Source of the DNA: Epiperipatus broadwayi | Taxonomy: Eukaryota; Onychophora; Udeonychophora; Euonychophora; Peripatidae | Direction: 5' to 3' | DNA: 64,000 nt | Assembly: GCA_028023455.1 (NCBI GenBank) | Contig: JAQFVV010000281.1 | Location: forward strand, 126,001-190,000 | In this document: positions 47,530 through 61,682 of the stretch, piece by piece | Position numbering within the stretch: the stretch's first letter is position 1 | Layout of the letters: every line of letters begins with the position of its first letter | Made by a program: the position numbers and the translations under genes | The notes under the pieces: generated by a model | Told to the model about the DNA's origin: nothing | Databases searched by the model: none | What the model saw: the letters and a program-made list of their open reading frames with translations, nothing else

Positions 47530-50387
47530 AGAACGATGTAATCTATTAGCATTGTTTCATGTATCAAAAATGGCATGAAAAAGGAAGATCAATGTTCATT
47601 TAGGGCATGGGCAAACCAGTCATTGAGAGTTCAAGAAACTGCAGCTGATATGAGATAGTAATGGCTTGAGCAAGCTCAGTGACATGCAACCTTCAGAGCT
47701 TCACAAGCAGAACAATAGGAGCATTAATAACAGCAAAATCTGAAATCACACTTCTGAGCATTGAAGGGCTCAAAGTCAATGTCAGATATCTGAGAAATGC
47801 AGAACTCATGCCTAAATATGAAACATGATTACAATGAGAGATACAATGTCAAACAATATCAAAAATTATTAAAACAACATCACAAACTAATATGCACTTA
47901 AAACAGGCTGACAAGTGACTCTAAAACAGAACATTTTAAAAATTATATGGGCTCTTTGTATGATAATGCTTTAAATTACAATTTATCAATAAATTATGTT
48001 AATTCATCTATCAGCAGAATGAATCATGGATGTCATTATTGTCATTGCATAAAGTAAAAAAACTGAAACTCCAGGCCTTTGCTGTTTATCAGGTAGGGTT
48101 TCTGTTTTTATATACAAGAGCTAATTAAAGCTCTACAAAAATTTGCTCTTAAATCAGTCTGATAATCCTAAATATTTTCTTGCTCATATTGGCAAATATA
48201 ATTCACATCTTCAAATGCCATACTTGGAGGCTCATAAAATAATAACACAGTCTTGATTTTCACCAAATTTATTTGTTCAAGGACAAACATACCATAGAAT
48301 CAGAGCAATTCTACCATGGTACGTAATGAGCCTTAAATCTTGCAATTTTTTTTATAACTGGTGAGTTGTTGTTGAATCATAGACTGATTATGTAATGTCA
48401 ACTAAATCTCTCTAAAATCAAAATAAGATTATTTACAAAAGATATCCCTTGTTATATCTAGTGTTTCAAAAATGTCTAAGAGAAAACAGAATATTGTGTT
48501 ATTGTAGATTAAGAACTAGATTTTAAATATTATATTATCAAGAACTAAATTTTCTCTGTCCATTGCACTTTTCTTTAACAATTCTTCAAATTTATACTTA
48601 AACTAGCAGAATAAAAAATGTAATGTAGTTTATAACTAAAATATATTTACATGACAAAATACATGAGTCATAAACAGCTGATAAAAATAATTATTTTTTT
48701 TACAACAATAGGATTGAGCTTCATTACTACAAATCGTTTTACAAGGGAAATATTAATTTACATAGTATAATATGGAGTTGTAAAATGATAAATCGTATTT
48801 TTTGTACATAGCTTTTCCAAAGATTGATCAACTAATGAAAACTGTAAGCATTAGTCCATGAGATGATTAATTATTAAAAACAAACTTCTGTTACAATTAG
48901 GAATTATTTGTAAAACCTAACATTCTAATATGAATAATGTTTTCGTAGTACAATATTGAAAATTCCAATTTAGAGTGGATAAGTTGAAGAATAGAAAAAC
49001 ACTTGAAATAATATAGAATACGGGCTAAGTCACTCTATATTCAGTTTTCCAAAATGGACTCAAATATCCCCTGAAGAGAGCAACCCAGTATACTTTGGAA
49101 GACTTATGGAGAAGAAGGAAAAAACTAAGCTTTAAAATGACTCTGCTGAAAACCATTCTAATCATTATGAAAAACCATATGAACAGCAAAGGGCCAACCC
49201 AATCAATAGCATCATTGAAAATAATAGAACCACATAAGGTGAATTACTTGCAATTAAATCCATTAGGCCAAACAGCAGCTTACTTTGCAATAATACATGG
49301 ATAAAATCATTTATAAAAACAATGCTGAAAAAACTGCTAAATATAACATTATTTCTCTTTTACTATGAATGAGAAAAATCACCATTGGAAACGATCCTCC
49401 CAGGGCCTCTCCTGACAATTAACCATTCCCACCCTGTCAAAAAACTGAGTGAAATGAAAAATTTTCATTAATAGGCAAAATCATTGTATTAATCTTTTGA
49501 AATGTTAATGCCTGCCATATAATTTGCACATTTTTATAATGGTTGAAATTATTCTTACTTGTGATAATGTGTTGGCATAACTTGTATATAAAAAGAGAGT
49601 CAAGACACTCCTCTTTTAAATAGGAATAGTTTTTGAGAAAATTAATTTTTCAAACTAAGACAAAAGTAACTAAAACAGGGAGCCAGAAACAGATTCAACT
49701 GGAGTCCTTCGTTTCCTAATAAATTTTTATAAACAATATTGTAGGTCATTTTTACCTGCTGTTTATAATTCATGTATTATTATGTTATGTATATAATAAT
49801 TAAATATATTTTAATTATCAACTATATTTATTTCTCTCTATAGTTTCATTTCCATTACTATTGTCTTTCATAAAAAGAACATATTAGATGACTGCATAAT
49901 TACCAAATCCCACTTGACTTCATGTATAATTTTGCCATCATGCATTTCTTATTAAATTCTATTACTTTTTGGAGTACTAACATATAGAATAAAGTTGAAA
50001 ATTATGTATTGATGACATTCAATTTTATTACTTCTGAGAGTTAGATTTCCTGTGAATTTTATGTAAACTCCTAGACCATATTAAAGCATTAAATTACTTT
50101 TTAATTAAAAATAAATATGTTTACTTTTATGTGTGTAAATTATACAAGGGAGTTAAAATTGCCATAACAGGACAAACACTTTTAAAAAATAATTAAAAAA
50201 GCTGTATTAATTAGACTTTATGATTATCACCTGGTGATAATTAAATTAAATTATTTTCACTTTTCTTTTCTATCTAAGAAAAGATACATATCTTTTCACA
50301 ATCCATAGATAATTCACTGATATAGTGTTAATTTCCCTTAAAATCGAAATAAGGGTTGTCTTTTATTTCTCTAACATATACATTATT
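47530..50387. other. No supported gene; possible decayed coding at 47560-47900
   Basis: The plus strand at about 47600-47800 translates to Gln-, Ala- and Arg-rich stretches broken by stops (RAWANQSLRVQETAADMR, HATFRASQAEQ), reminiscent of the charged repeats upstream of some Helitron proteins. The signal is weak. Nothing else was recognised up to the Merlin inverted repeat. Confidence 0.35.
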
Positions 50388-52576
50388 GGTAGTTTTCAGT
50401 TATATGTACTGTGGCCACTAGGTGATGCTGCAGCACCACCAAGAAGCCTGCAAGTGATGAATTTCTATCTAAAAATGGCTAAAATTGATGGAAAATTAAA
50501 ATTAACATGCCTAAGGCAAGACATCCAAAAAAATTGCTGAAGTCTGTGAAATTAAAATGCTTAAGGCAAGACATTAAAAGTAAGTAAAAAATCAAGTAAA
50601 AAAACTCGATTCACCTAAGGCAAGACATCAAAAGTAAGTAAAAAATCCAAGTGAAATAATACATACATTTTAAAAAAGTACACACATGCACAAAATTAGT
50701 AAAAATACATAAAATAACATCCCCCAAGTGATAAATAAAAATAGCTCAAAAATAAATAAAAACAAATTACAAAAATAGAAATCAGTGAAATACATAAAAT
50801 ACAACCCCCCCAAGCAATAAATTGAAATGGCTTAAAAACAAGTAAAATACAAATTAAAAAATTATGGAAATACATAAGATACAACCTATCCCCAAGTGAT
50901 AAATTGAAATTGCTCAAAAATAAGTAAAATACAAATTTAAAAAATGCTCAAAAATAAGTAAAATAAAAATTGCAAAAACAGAAATTGCCCTTTCACTAAT
51001 TTAAAGTTATTGAAAAAATACTTACAAAAGATAGACATGTAGTGTCTTTTAATACACCTGCTTAACTTTTATTATGATGTATTAAAACAGTTTTGAAAGA
51101 AAATTTTGAGTAAAGGGGAAAAATTTAACATTAGAAAATATAATCATGTCAGTGGGCTGACTTTTCCTTTGTTTCAAATATAAATTTTAAAATTATTTCC
51201 AAGTTTATTCTAATTATTCCATGGTGTGGTCCGATAATTTCCAAGAAATAAACTACAAAAACAAATTTTAGCTTGGAAAAACATTTCTCTATATATGTGA
51301 ATGGGTTACCTCGAAATTGTCTCTCTTATGCAAACGAAAGTAAATTTTCGATAACTTAGAATTAAATAATAAAAAAAAAAAATAGCAAAGCTTAAAAATC
51401 TATAACCTTGCCACTCCCTTCGCATATAGGTATGCTTAAAAACACCCCCAGGTAATACTTACACCTATTATTTAATTTTATAACTTTAAATTGGTAATTA
51501 TTTATGTATGTTTTAACTATATGTATCAGCTACTACTATTTTAAGTATGCATTTATATATAATATATGCATATAAACACATTTACATATTATCATTTTAT
51601 TAAGTTGGGTTTAAACTAAGAAAAATATACTACTATAGAACATAGTAGGTGAAACATTATGATAGGTAAAAGATATTTCAATATTAAAAGTTGAAAAATG
51701 AAATGTGACATAAAACACAAACTCCCCCTGACTAATTTCTAAATTGGATTCATAATATTCAAAAAATCCAAGTATAACACATCCACAAAAAATCCATGCA
51801 TACAAAAGATAGACATCATGGGCAATTTGAAAGTAGGCAAAAAGAACATTCAAACATTGAGACTTTTGCATAAAAATTATTTGGAGAAGCTTGTTCAAAC
51901 AGTTTGCAGATGATTATAAAAATACAATGATGGCCTCAAAGTAGACAAAAGAATATTCAAACTTTGAAATATCAAAAACAGTTGTAATGGCAGAATATTT
52001 TTTAAAAGTACACACACAAAAATCCAAAACATTGCTTAAAATACATACATTTTAAAAAAGTACACACACATCAATAACTGTTGTAATGGTGTTAAATAAC
52101 TAAATTTTATATTAAACTCTGTCCCAAACAATCATAGCATAATTTATATGTTTTCAAACAAAAATAAAACAAAATAGATATAATCATCTCAAGTGAGTTT
52201 CATTTAGTTTAGACAAATTTAAAGTTATATAAGATCGATCAAGATTTACAAGATTAGATTTAACATAAAATTATACTTAACTTTAGTGCTTAGATATATT
52301 TCATAATTTAAGAAATTTAAATAATGCGAAATTTTATTTGTTGTACTTATTTACAGACTAGGATAGCTAGCTTTTAATTTTAGCCTGATTTTAGAATTGG
52401 AAATAGAGTTCTGCAAAAGTTTACTAACTGTATTTTTAGCAAAGACAGTGAATCTGTCTGAGTTATCAATCTTTGAAGGCAGTTTCCAGATTTTTTTTAC
52501 CTGAGGTTGATTTTAAAATAGATTCACAACCTGTTATTTTTATCTCTTACTTTCCTGTCTTTTTTAAAGCACTAAT
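50388..52576 (+). repeat. Left giant inverted repeat of Merlin element
   Basis: Pairs with the right arm: 50400-50530 with 63650-63780, 51060-51420 with 62900-63230, 51840-51990 with 62188-62310, 52080-52320 with 55450-55680, and 52460-52576 with 54878-55000. The inner end is at GCACTAAT. The subterminal part holds GGCAAGACAT repeats (50508, 50559, 50614) and about three 80-85-bp units rich in ATACATAAAATAC and CCCCC (50705-50950). Confidence 0.85.
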
Positions 52577-52659
52577 ACAGCAAATTAAAAATGTTACAAC
52601 TTACAATGATAACGATATACTAATGGCTTTTAACATAGTAGAAAATACATATTAATCAT

Positions 52660-53470
52660 GGTGCAGTCAATGCCACATAAATTCAGTTAAGTATGAATCC
52701 AGGTAATGTTGACTGGTCCTCCTCTCTTTTGTATTATGCCATTCCACTAGCCCTCAAAGTTTTTCTACATTTTGCATATGTACCCCAGTAGAAGGATCAA
52801 CAAAATTATAACTGTGATTCACTTTGAAATGCTGGTAACTTGCAGCAATCAATTCATCACTTTTCTAGGCCTTCCAACAGTTGTAATATATGAAGGATCC
52901 TGGTGCAATGTGTTGTTTAATGGCCAGAAGAATAGATGTTCTCTGACCTGGAACAGAGACCATGAAACATTCTTTTTTTCTTTGCACAAACCACAAAATA
53001 ATCGCTGTTGTGGAAGAATTCTTTCCTGATGGTTTTTACATTTTGTAAATAGAGTTTTGTTGGCCTCTGTAATTTTTTCTGGACCTCCAATTTTGCAAGA
53101 TGGGCAAGATAGCAGACTTTCTTTATAAGCTTTTTTCAAATATTGCTTCCATGCTCCTGTTCAAATCCAAATCATTTATTCCTTATTGTATGGTCCATTG
53201 GTTTTTACTCCAATAATAAATGATTTGAATGGCTGAGACAAATGATAATCTGCAGTCCTCAAACCAGGTTTTTTTGTAAGTGCTATGCGATTTTAATAGA
53301 CACTAATGTTGCATTTCCATTGCATCCTTGGGCTCATATAAAGCCTCATTTGATGGCCATTGTTACACACTTTTTGAGAGAGCAGAACACTTTTTCTTTG
53401 TAAAAATTTCACTGCCTCATTTTCTGTTTTTGGGAGATCTCACATTTTCATCATTTTGGCTAAGAAAAGA
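52660..53470 (-). pseudogene. Merlin (IS1016/ISXO2-like) transposase, inactive
   Basis: Three minus-strand frames together follow a Merlin transposase from N to C. N-terminal part (53420-53190): EAVKFLQ, then CNNGHQMRLY, the zinc-ribbon-like start. Middle (53139-52849): SCPSCK, then ITEANKTLF and RILPQQRLFCGLCKEKKN, matching the family's LLPQ-W-F-GGI-RE block. Then, in another frame, IKQHIAPGSFIYYNCWKA. C-terminal part (about 52790-52670): VNHSYNFVDPSTGVHMQNVE and SYLTEFMW. Two catalytic Asp positions read Asn (EANKT and YYNCW), the Trp after the catalytic Glu is a stop, and there are several frameshifts. The enzyme is dead. It would have cut the inverted repeats flanking it. Confidence 0.85.
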
Positions 53471-54877
53471 TAAAAACAATATACCTACTTTAATTTCAGC
53501 ATGGTTTTTTGAAATGTTGTCTGAAACGTTTGTGCATGTTTATTATTGTATTCATCACCATAAAAAATAAACCCAACAAATTGTATTTCTAGCACTCCAA
53601 AATAATTAATAGATCATAATAAAACTAAGCAGGTATTTTAAAATACTAGTTCAGTTAGATTTTGATTAAATTTGTCAGCCTAAGCAATTATATGTTTCAT
53701 ATGAAAAGTCTATTACATCATATTTTCTTTCTTAAAAATTTATATTATAATACACCACATTTTCTTAATGCCCTATCTTTTGAAACCATATTTTCCACAC
53801 AATGATTTATAAAAATGGTGTGGCACTGGTTAATGCTTTTGCTGCATTAATTTTAGTTGCATTTTTTGTTGCAATTTTTTGAATAATTACATTTTGAAAA
53901 TAATTGTAAAAGTTAACATTATGATTATTTAAGTTCAAATTTATAATTGAATTTGAGAAAACTACACAAAGCATAGGTTGTATTACTTACTAATTTTTTT
54001 TATTAATACTAACATTTTCTTAAAATGTACAAAGAATTTATGTTTTTATTTCTTGGTCCATGTTCACGACCCATTAAAAATTTAATGGGACAAATGATGG
54101 TATACAGTAATTACCCCAAATATATATGTGTGCTCAATATACATTCCTATTACATGAGCTTTGTGTTTTATTTTAATACATTATTACCATTATTGCATAC
54201 TGAAATGGTATTTAGCCATCATCATGTTTCACCTCCATAGTAGTATCTTTTCAAAATTCAAACCCTCCAAAGTGCACATAAATTTCACTTAAATTCATCA
54301 TAAATAATCTATAGTAAGGTATATTTGCATGTATGTGCAACTATATAGGTATAGTGTAATTAACTGTAATAATTATATGCATATGTTTCATATATGTACT
54401 GAAACAGTTAGATCTAGTTCCCCTCCTGTTTCACCTACTATATTACATAGTAGTATGTATTTTTGTATTTATCTATATTTGAGTATGCATATATTAACTT
54501 TAAACTATCCTGATATTGTCATATTAAATATAGACATATGTGTGCATATTCATTATTATATAATTATGTATACATAAGAGAAACAAGCATCTATTCATAT
54601 ACAAGTTATAATTTGTAAAATTAAATCTAAAGTAAACTTTGCTGTATGTGTAACGGGAACCTACATATATATGTAAAAGCCCAAGTAATGTAATAGATTT
54701 AAGAGCATTAAAATTCCTTTAGTTTATTTTAGAATTAAGTTATTATAGGCAGATGTGTAAATTAATCTTATTTTTACATATAAAGTCAATTAAAATCAAA
54801 CAAGTTGCACATGTGGTAAATTGTTTACGAGTTCTAAAGTTTGTTTTCTAAAAATCCTTTTATTGAATCTTAACTTA

Positions 54878-55746
54878 ATTAGTGCTTAAAAAAAAGACAG
54901 GGGGTAAGAGAAAAAATAACAGGTTGCAAATGTATTTTAAAATCAACCCCAGGTAAAAAAATCTTGAAACTACATTCAAAGATCAATAACTCAGCAGGAT
55001 TCACTATCTTTCCTAAAAAAACAGTATAAATCAAATAAATGAGAGAAAAATAAATTGTAAGCAAGTTTAAGAATGAGCAGTGTATAAAGTAAAATTTTGG
55101 CTTTGGCAAAACTTTTCTTTTTTTTCTTTTATTTGTTTTTTATTATAAGTTATGTGATTTTATGATGTCCATTGTGGAGTAGAAGGAAACTATTGGCATC
55201 TATCCTAAAAAAACTTAAGTTGAGATGGGAGTAGAAGAAGATACACAACACCTGCTCACCTTACCACACTGAGGGAGAAAGCAACCTAGACCATGCCCAC
55301 CACACCAACCAGAAATAGAAAAAAAGACTGGTAATAAACTTCTGCAGAACTCTTGTCAATTCTAAAATCAGGATAAACTTAAAAGTTAGCTATCCTATTC
55401 TTTAAATGTGCACATCAAAAAATCTTTCTCATTATTTAAAATTTCGTAAGCTATGAAATAAATCTAAGCACCAAAGTAAAGTATAATTTTATGTTAAATC
55501 TAATTTTGTAAGTCTTGCTCGATCTTACATAACATTAAATTTGTCTAAACTAAATGAAACTCACTTGAGATGATTATACTTATTTTGTTTTATATTTTTT
55601 GAAAATATATGAATTACGCTATGATTGTTTCAGAATGGAGTTTAATATAAAATTTAGTTATTTATTGCCGTTAGAACTGTTTTTGATATGTTTGTGTACT
55701 TTTTAAAATGTATGTATTTTAAAGGATGTTTTTTTTCTTCATGTGT
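54878..55746 (-). repeat. Right giant inverted repeat, inner part
   Basis: Reverse copy of 52576-52020. It contains about 290 bp absent from the left arm (roughly 55040-55330), including a less AT-rich block at 55225-55320 that may be a small insertion. The arm breaks off at 55746, where the 3.2-kb repeat was inserted. Confidence 0.8.
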
Positions 55747-57289
55747 TGTAATGGTCAAGCTTGTACATTTGTGTAACAAAATCTAGAATCCAAGCAAAGA
55801 GAGCAAAGCTGACCATACCAGGAGTATGACACCCAAAATCTGACCACACTTCAATTCTTCTGCCAGAACTCCAAGACTCAAGACTCTATGCACAATCACA
55901 CTTGAAGCTACACATAGTATACAATTTCATTCATGGCCATCATAGGTCAGGGAGATGCAATAAAACTCTGATAAACAAACAAAGACTCTTAAATTGACTA
56001 AATATATTACTAAACTATTAATGCATAGTTTTATGAATATCAATAATTAGAATTGAACTGAATTGGATCAATAACAAGACAGATAACAAAATACACTCAA
56101 TTAGTTATAATTTATTTATAAGTGAAATAAAATTGATAATATGCAGAATTTCAGCATAGAATGTATGCAGGCTTTGGGTAGATAAGAGATAACACATTCT
56201 CTTTGTACACTGAATTTAAAAGACATAGACGAGTTTAACATATACCCATCTTATGAAATGATTTACAACTGATACATAAATAGTCACTACGTTATGTCTA
56301 TAAGTCTAGTTATGCCAAATTCTATTAAATTTGTGGCTGTTTTATAAGTAATTATAGTAAACCTTGATCAATCTAATAATTCATTAATTATTACAAATAC
56401 AATATTATTTAATGATGAGCAAATACCAGCTTAAGTAACATTAGTTCAAACCTGGCTTTCAAGAGAAATTTTCAGATCAATGCTGAAAGAGCTATGTTAA
56501 AGTGGGAGAGTTGGCTGCATAAGATTTTACCAGTGCGCTATGGCACAGGTAAATCACAATACAAAAAGTCACTTTGTGGATGGATGAATAACTCCATGGT
56601 TCTTGCGACCAATGCCGGTACCCTGTAACCAATCGTCATGTTGTGAAAAGGGAACATTTGTGTTTGGAAATGGTCAAGGACTTATGTGCTATGCTGGCCT
56701 TGTCCCAGGCTTTGCTACTGCTCCACCCTATAAGAGAAGATATGCTGGCTTCACCATAGCTCCATCTTAATATACATATCATACATAGCAGTAAAACAAA
56801 AAGAAATTTAATAAAATAATGGATCACATCCACCAAGCAAAGAATATTATATTTCATACTATGAAATACAAGACAATATCATATTATCTCTAGCAATTTG
56901 AGCCAACTCTTGTGTAGCCTGATAATACATGTCTAGGCTATTGATGGGGATATTAATAACATCTTTACTTCAACATGCTTAATCTATTTTATTACTTTAT
57001 AGATAATTAATACTTTAAGAAGGGAAAGTATATTTCTATGGACTTAGGAATAACTTAAATGACAAATATACTTATAACTATCATCAAGGCTAATCTAATT
57101 CTTAATAAGACTATAAAGTTTAAGTTTTCAAATTGTTGATTAAAATGAGCCACATTTCACATTGTAAATCATCATTAATAAGAATAATAATGAGCACAAG
57201 GCAAATCGTTATGATTTTTAAAAATAGGATTCCAAAACAGACAGAGAATGATGATACTATAAAACAAATTACATCATCATCATCATCAT

Positions 57290-59156
57290 CAACCATTATC
57301 AAACCACTGCAGGATAAAGGTCTCTCCAAGTTCAATCCATCTTTTCCATCTTTAGTTTCTCTTCTCCACATCACCCCTGCACACTTTCTTATTTCATCCA
57401 TCCATCTTACATGTGGTCTCTTTCTGGGTCTTTTACAATCTCTTGAAATGCAGTTTAAAATTTCAATTGTCCATCTGTTATCATCTTTTCTAACAATATG
57501 TCCAGCCCAACTTCACTTCAGTCTTTTAATTTTTTCAATGAGGTCAGTAACACCTGTTTGTTCTCTTACCCATACATTGCGTTTTCGATCCCTTCTTGTT
57601 ACTCCCAACATGCATCTCTCCATACTTCTTTGAGTGGTCTGAAGTCTCTGTATTGCTCTTCTATTAAGTGTCCAAGTCTCAGATCCATAAGTAAGAACTG
57701 GCAAAACACATTTATTAAAAATCTTCCTTTTCAAACACATAGGCATATTTCCTTTTAGTATCAAGTTATTTCTACCAAAAGCACTCCAACCAAGTTTAAT
57801 TCTATGATTAATTTCATCCATTATATTTCCATATACATTAATAATCTGACCAAGGTATTTGTAACTGTTAACTTCTTCTAACTCATCATAATCAATCTTT
57901 GTTTTCATATTTTGAGAAAATCTATTAAACATTACTTTAGTATTTTTAACATTTATCTTTAGTCCTACTTTCCTATTTTCATCTGATAACTCCTGCAACA
58001 TTTCCTGTAGCTCTAAAGCATTATTTGCAAAAACAATTACATCGTCTGCAAAATCTAAATGGCTTAAATAATCTCCATTTACTTTCACTTCTTTATCTTT
58101 CCATTTTAATCCACAAAATACTTCTTGCAGCACTGTTGTAAAAAGTTTTGGAGATATGGAGTCACCCTATGTTACACCTTTTTCAATGTTGATTTTCTTA
58201 CTATCATTATGTAATCTAATTGTTGCTGTTGCATTTTTATAAATATTCTTCAAAATAAGACAATATCCTGGATCTAACCCTTGATGATCTAATGCTTTAA
58301 TCACTGAAGAAATATTTATAGAATCAAATGCTTTTTCATAATCTACAATTCCTAAGCATAATGGCAACTCATATTCATTTGTCCTTTCTATAATTTCTCT
58401 CAATACCCTGGATATGATCTACTGTACTAAACCACTTTTAAATCCAGCTTGTTCTCTTGGTTGGTGGAAATCCAGTGTTTTCTGTAGACGAGTCGTAATT
58501 ATCTTAGTAAAAATTTTGTATAAAACTGATAAAAGACTGATAGGTCTGTAATTTCTAATATCTTCTTTATCACCTTTTTAAAATATTAATATTAATACTG
58601 CATTCTTCCAATCATCTGGTACATCTTTATCATTTAGACATTTGGTATATAACTTTGCTAAATTTTTTTCTATTTCTTCACCTGCTTCTTTTAATATATC
58701 AATTACAATTCCATCATTACATGGAGCTCTCCCTTTCTTCATAAATTTAATTGCATGTCTCATTTCCTCATTCAAAATTCTGGGCAATTCAGAAGATATA
58801 ATATGTATAGGCGGCACTTGTTTTTTATTACTGTATAATTCTTGATAGAAGTCTTCTATACATTTTATGATGTCATCTTTTTTTTTAGTAATAATATCAT
58901 CTTTTTTTCTTATTGCAGATATAAATTTCCTACCAATACCAAAATGTTGTTTTACACTTTTTAGACTTTTATTCTCTTCTACAGTTTTCATTGCTAGTTC
59001 ACAAACATACTTTCTTATATTATTTTCAACTCTTTTCCGCACCATTTTACAAAATTCGAGATATTCAATCTTTTTTAGTGCATCATTGTTGTATATCTTC
59101 ATATTCCTTCTTTTCTTCATAAATTCTCTAGTCTCAGTAGAAATTTTACTAGTCAA
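57290..59156 (-). pseudogene. RTE LINE reverse transcriptase and C-terminal domain, multiply broken
   Basis: Continues the endonuclease frame. Visible parts: the linker with FGIGRKFISAIRKKDDI, the finger KAP/RAP region (KKGRAPCNDGIVIDILKEAG), NYRPISLLSVLYKIF after a TAA, VDYEKAFDSI (first catalytic Asp), a GVRQGDS-equivalent with a stop at Gln, HLDFADDVIVFA (FADD intact), NSYKYLGQI, GSETWTLNRR, and RPHVRWMDEIRKCAG at the C-terminus. Compared with the copy at 22233 there are at least three nonsense changes and one frameshift near 58420, but the 29-bp segment deleted there is present here. Confidence 0.85.
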
Positions 59157-59159
59157 TTG

Positions 59160-60242
59160 CTACTTTTTTCTACCAACTATCTTTGTTGCAGTTTTTAAAA
59201 GTGTATCGCTTATTTTCATATTAATATCATTCAAATCTGAATCATGTTCAAAATCTACTAATACTTGAAACCGATTTGTAAGTTCTAATTTAAATTCATT
59301 AGAATGCTTCTGAAGATTAGGAATACCAACTGTAAATATTGTTTTTCTTAATAATTTTCCTCTCTCTACTTTTGCATTAACATGTATCGTAGATCTTACT
59401 AATCGGTGATCACTTCCTGTGTTAAATTTATTAAGAACATTACAATCTTGAAATATGTATTTTTGGTTAGTCAAAATATAATCCAATTCTGCTGTACCTT
59501 CATTTGGATGCTTCCAAGTTCATTTCCTTTTAACATTTTTCTCAAAAAAAGAATTCATAATATAAAGTTTTTCTTTTTCTGCAAACTCCACAAGTCTATG
59601 TCCTCTCTCATTTCTATTACCATAACCAAAATTACCTACAGCAATTTCATCTTTCACTTGTTTACCAATTCTAGCATTAAAGTCTCCCATAACAATTTTA
59701 AAATGCTGCTTACTCTGATCAAAAGCCTTTTGTACATCCATATAAAAATCTTCTATAACTTCATCACTATGATAACTTGTTGGGGCATAAACCTGAATTA
59801 TCTGCATCTGGTATCTGCTATTAAGTTGTAAAACCAATCTTGCCACTCTGTCTGATACACCATCAATCTCCACAATCTTATTCTTCCATTTTTTATTTAT
59901 AATGAATCCTACTCCACTTGTATTTCCAATATTTGTGCCTTTATAGTAGAGTATATATCCACTTTTTAAATCAATTGTTTCTTCACCTTTTCTTCTAACT
60001 TCACAAAGTCCAATAATGTCCCATTTAATATAAGACAGTTCTTCTAATTCTTGCAATCTTCCTTCACTTGAAAGTGATCTGCAGTTGTAAGTACCTAAAT
60101 AAAAAGTCATCATCAAATGGCAGCCTGAGTCCACAATCAGGGGATTCTTAGCACCCACCGCCTTCAGCCAACAACCGCTGCCTTGGTTGGTGACTTTAAA
60201 GCCTCCTGGGAATAAGAGCCATAATTTATTTTTATCTGTCAT
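59160..60242 (-). pseudogene. RTE LINE endonuclease domain (APE-like), nonsense mutations
   Basis: Order on the minus strand: LGTYNCRSLS (catalytic Asn), IIGLCEVRRKGEE (catalytic Glu), GVGFIIN, IQVYAPTSYHSDE (Tyr), MGDFNARIG (Asp/Asn), a TGA after KRK at about 59520, then TAELDYILTNQK and GSDHRLVRS (Ser-Asp-His). All catalytic motifs are still readable. The TGA sits where Trp is expected, so a single substitution broke the frame. A further TAG lies at 59158-59160. The domain nicks genomic DNA to prime reverse transcription. Confidence 0.85.
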
Positions 60243-61581
60243 AATTGTATATATTGAAAAAATATTCTTAAACTGGGAGGTAAAAAGCCAATAAACTCAC
60301 CACGTGTTGGTGAGCAGTCCATCCATGTTCATATACTATATGAATAATCACATAGTAATAACAGCTGCAACGACAAGAATGTATAGAGTGGACATTAGGA
60401 ATTTGCCCTGCTCGGTTCCTTTAAGGCCTCCAAGAGGAATCAAAGGATCTCCTTTCAGTTAATAGCAAACTCCTTTCTTTTTAAAAACATTAAATTAAGT
60501 GCTCACCGTTAGAAATATTGGCATATGAAATATAATAAACATTTAACTAAAATAAGCAAAGAAATATAGACACAACTGCAGTGATATAACTTTTAATTAG
60601 ATAGTAGTAATTTACTTTTAAGTGAAAGGGAATTATAAATAGTCAGGTTATTTTAACTTTTAGCAACATTAATTTTCATAGCAATTTACACATTATTTTA
60701 AATATTGAACAGGTTTATGATTATAATTACCCTTGGATTTACAATTATTTAAGATACATGCAATTATTTTAAAGAGAGTTAGCTAACATATAAAAATTAT
60801 ACAGAGATCTGTGGTTTTGAAAATAAACTCTACCGGTATTATTCATCTGGACTGCAAGTGCTGGGCTGTAGATTTGGTAAGCTTGACTGGGTGGCTGGTG
60901 GCATCATCTTTCCCAATCTGTTAGGCTTGAGTCTGCTAGTGGTATGATGGTTAAAAAATTTGTGATGAGAGACACCTCACTCTCCCCACAGAGTAACAGC
61001 AATGAAATGCCCATTTTTAGCTGGACATATTAGAAAATAAACAGACATAGAAACTGGCTGCAATTGCTTTCTAAAAATGGCTGTCTATTTCTCCATTTTA
61101 AAAATACAGAGCATTTATAGATTTGGTTTTAAGCACTTACATTATCGGAATCTATTGCCTCCAGACTCATTAACTCAAGAATTTAATTAAATATTATAAA
61201 ATTTATATAATCCAGATTTTTGAAATGCGAGATAACTTATGGAATGTTAGAACCATTTCCTAAGCTATTATAGTTAAACATTTTCATTGTAAACAATTTC
61301 CAATTTAGATTTTAAAAATAACTTTCAATCTTTCTTAAGGTGATTTTAATTAGCGAGTGGTTTTGAACTAATTTTATTTTTACCAAATGCAGGTGTGGCC
61401 GTTAATGACATTCTAGTTTATAACCAAAAATCTTTTAATACTTGACCAGAGCTTTTATTTTTAATTTTACATAAAATAAAAAACTTTTTTGATTAAAAAC
61501 AACCTTTTAACATATTTTACGAAAACATTTATCATAAATTTTTAGATAACTTTTAAACATGTTTCTTTATTTCTAGATCAT

Positions 61582-61682
61582 ATGTCACAGCATCGGCCAG
61601 GATGCGAACCCAGAACCGTCTGCAAACAACTACTTGCTTGCAAGGTGCAAGGTAGTTGCGATAACCTCTCGGCTAACAACAC
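61582..61682 (-). repeat. tRNA-like module in 3.2-kb repeat, copy 2
   Basis: The minus strand starts TTAGCCGAGAGGTTATCGC, an A-box-like tract reminiscent of Leu/Ser tRNAs, then a long hairpin (AACTAC...GTAGTT), and ends with TCTGGGTTCGCATCCTGGCC, a good B box. It sits at the same place as the module at 14301. The insert between the arms is larger than in a normal tRNA. Confidence 0.55.

Larger units (their letters stand above)
57271..60480 (-). mobile_element. Nearly full-length RTE-type LINE, minus strand
   Basis: About 3.2 kb, the usual size for RTE elements. It has an endonuclease followed by a reverse transcriptase in one original reading frame, and ends in a (GATGAT)n tail at 57271-57292 (plus-strand ATCATC). 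It is inserted in the 3.2-kb repeat: copy 1 is continuous across the matching site near 13140-13170. The 5' leader lies between about 60243 and 60480. It shares most of its sequence with the truncated copy at 22221. Confidence 0.85.

Noticed and set aside
47560-47900. Helitron protein remnant
   Set aside because: The resemblance is only to low-complexity Gln/Arg/Ala repeats; no Rep or helicase motif could be found downstream.
52772-53029. 85-codon plus-strand ORF
   Set aside because: It lies opposite the Merlin transposase pseudogene and is its shadow.
57133-59831. Long plus-strand ORFs opposite the RTE LINE (up to 166 codons)
   Set aside because: They are shadows of the minus-strand LINE frames and are Ser/Leu/Phe-rich as expected for the reverse of an A-rich coding strand.
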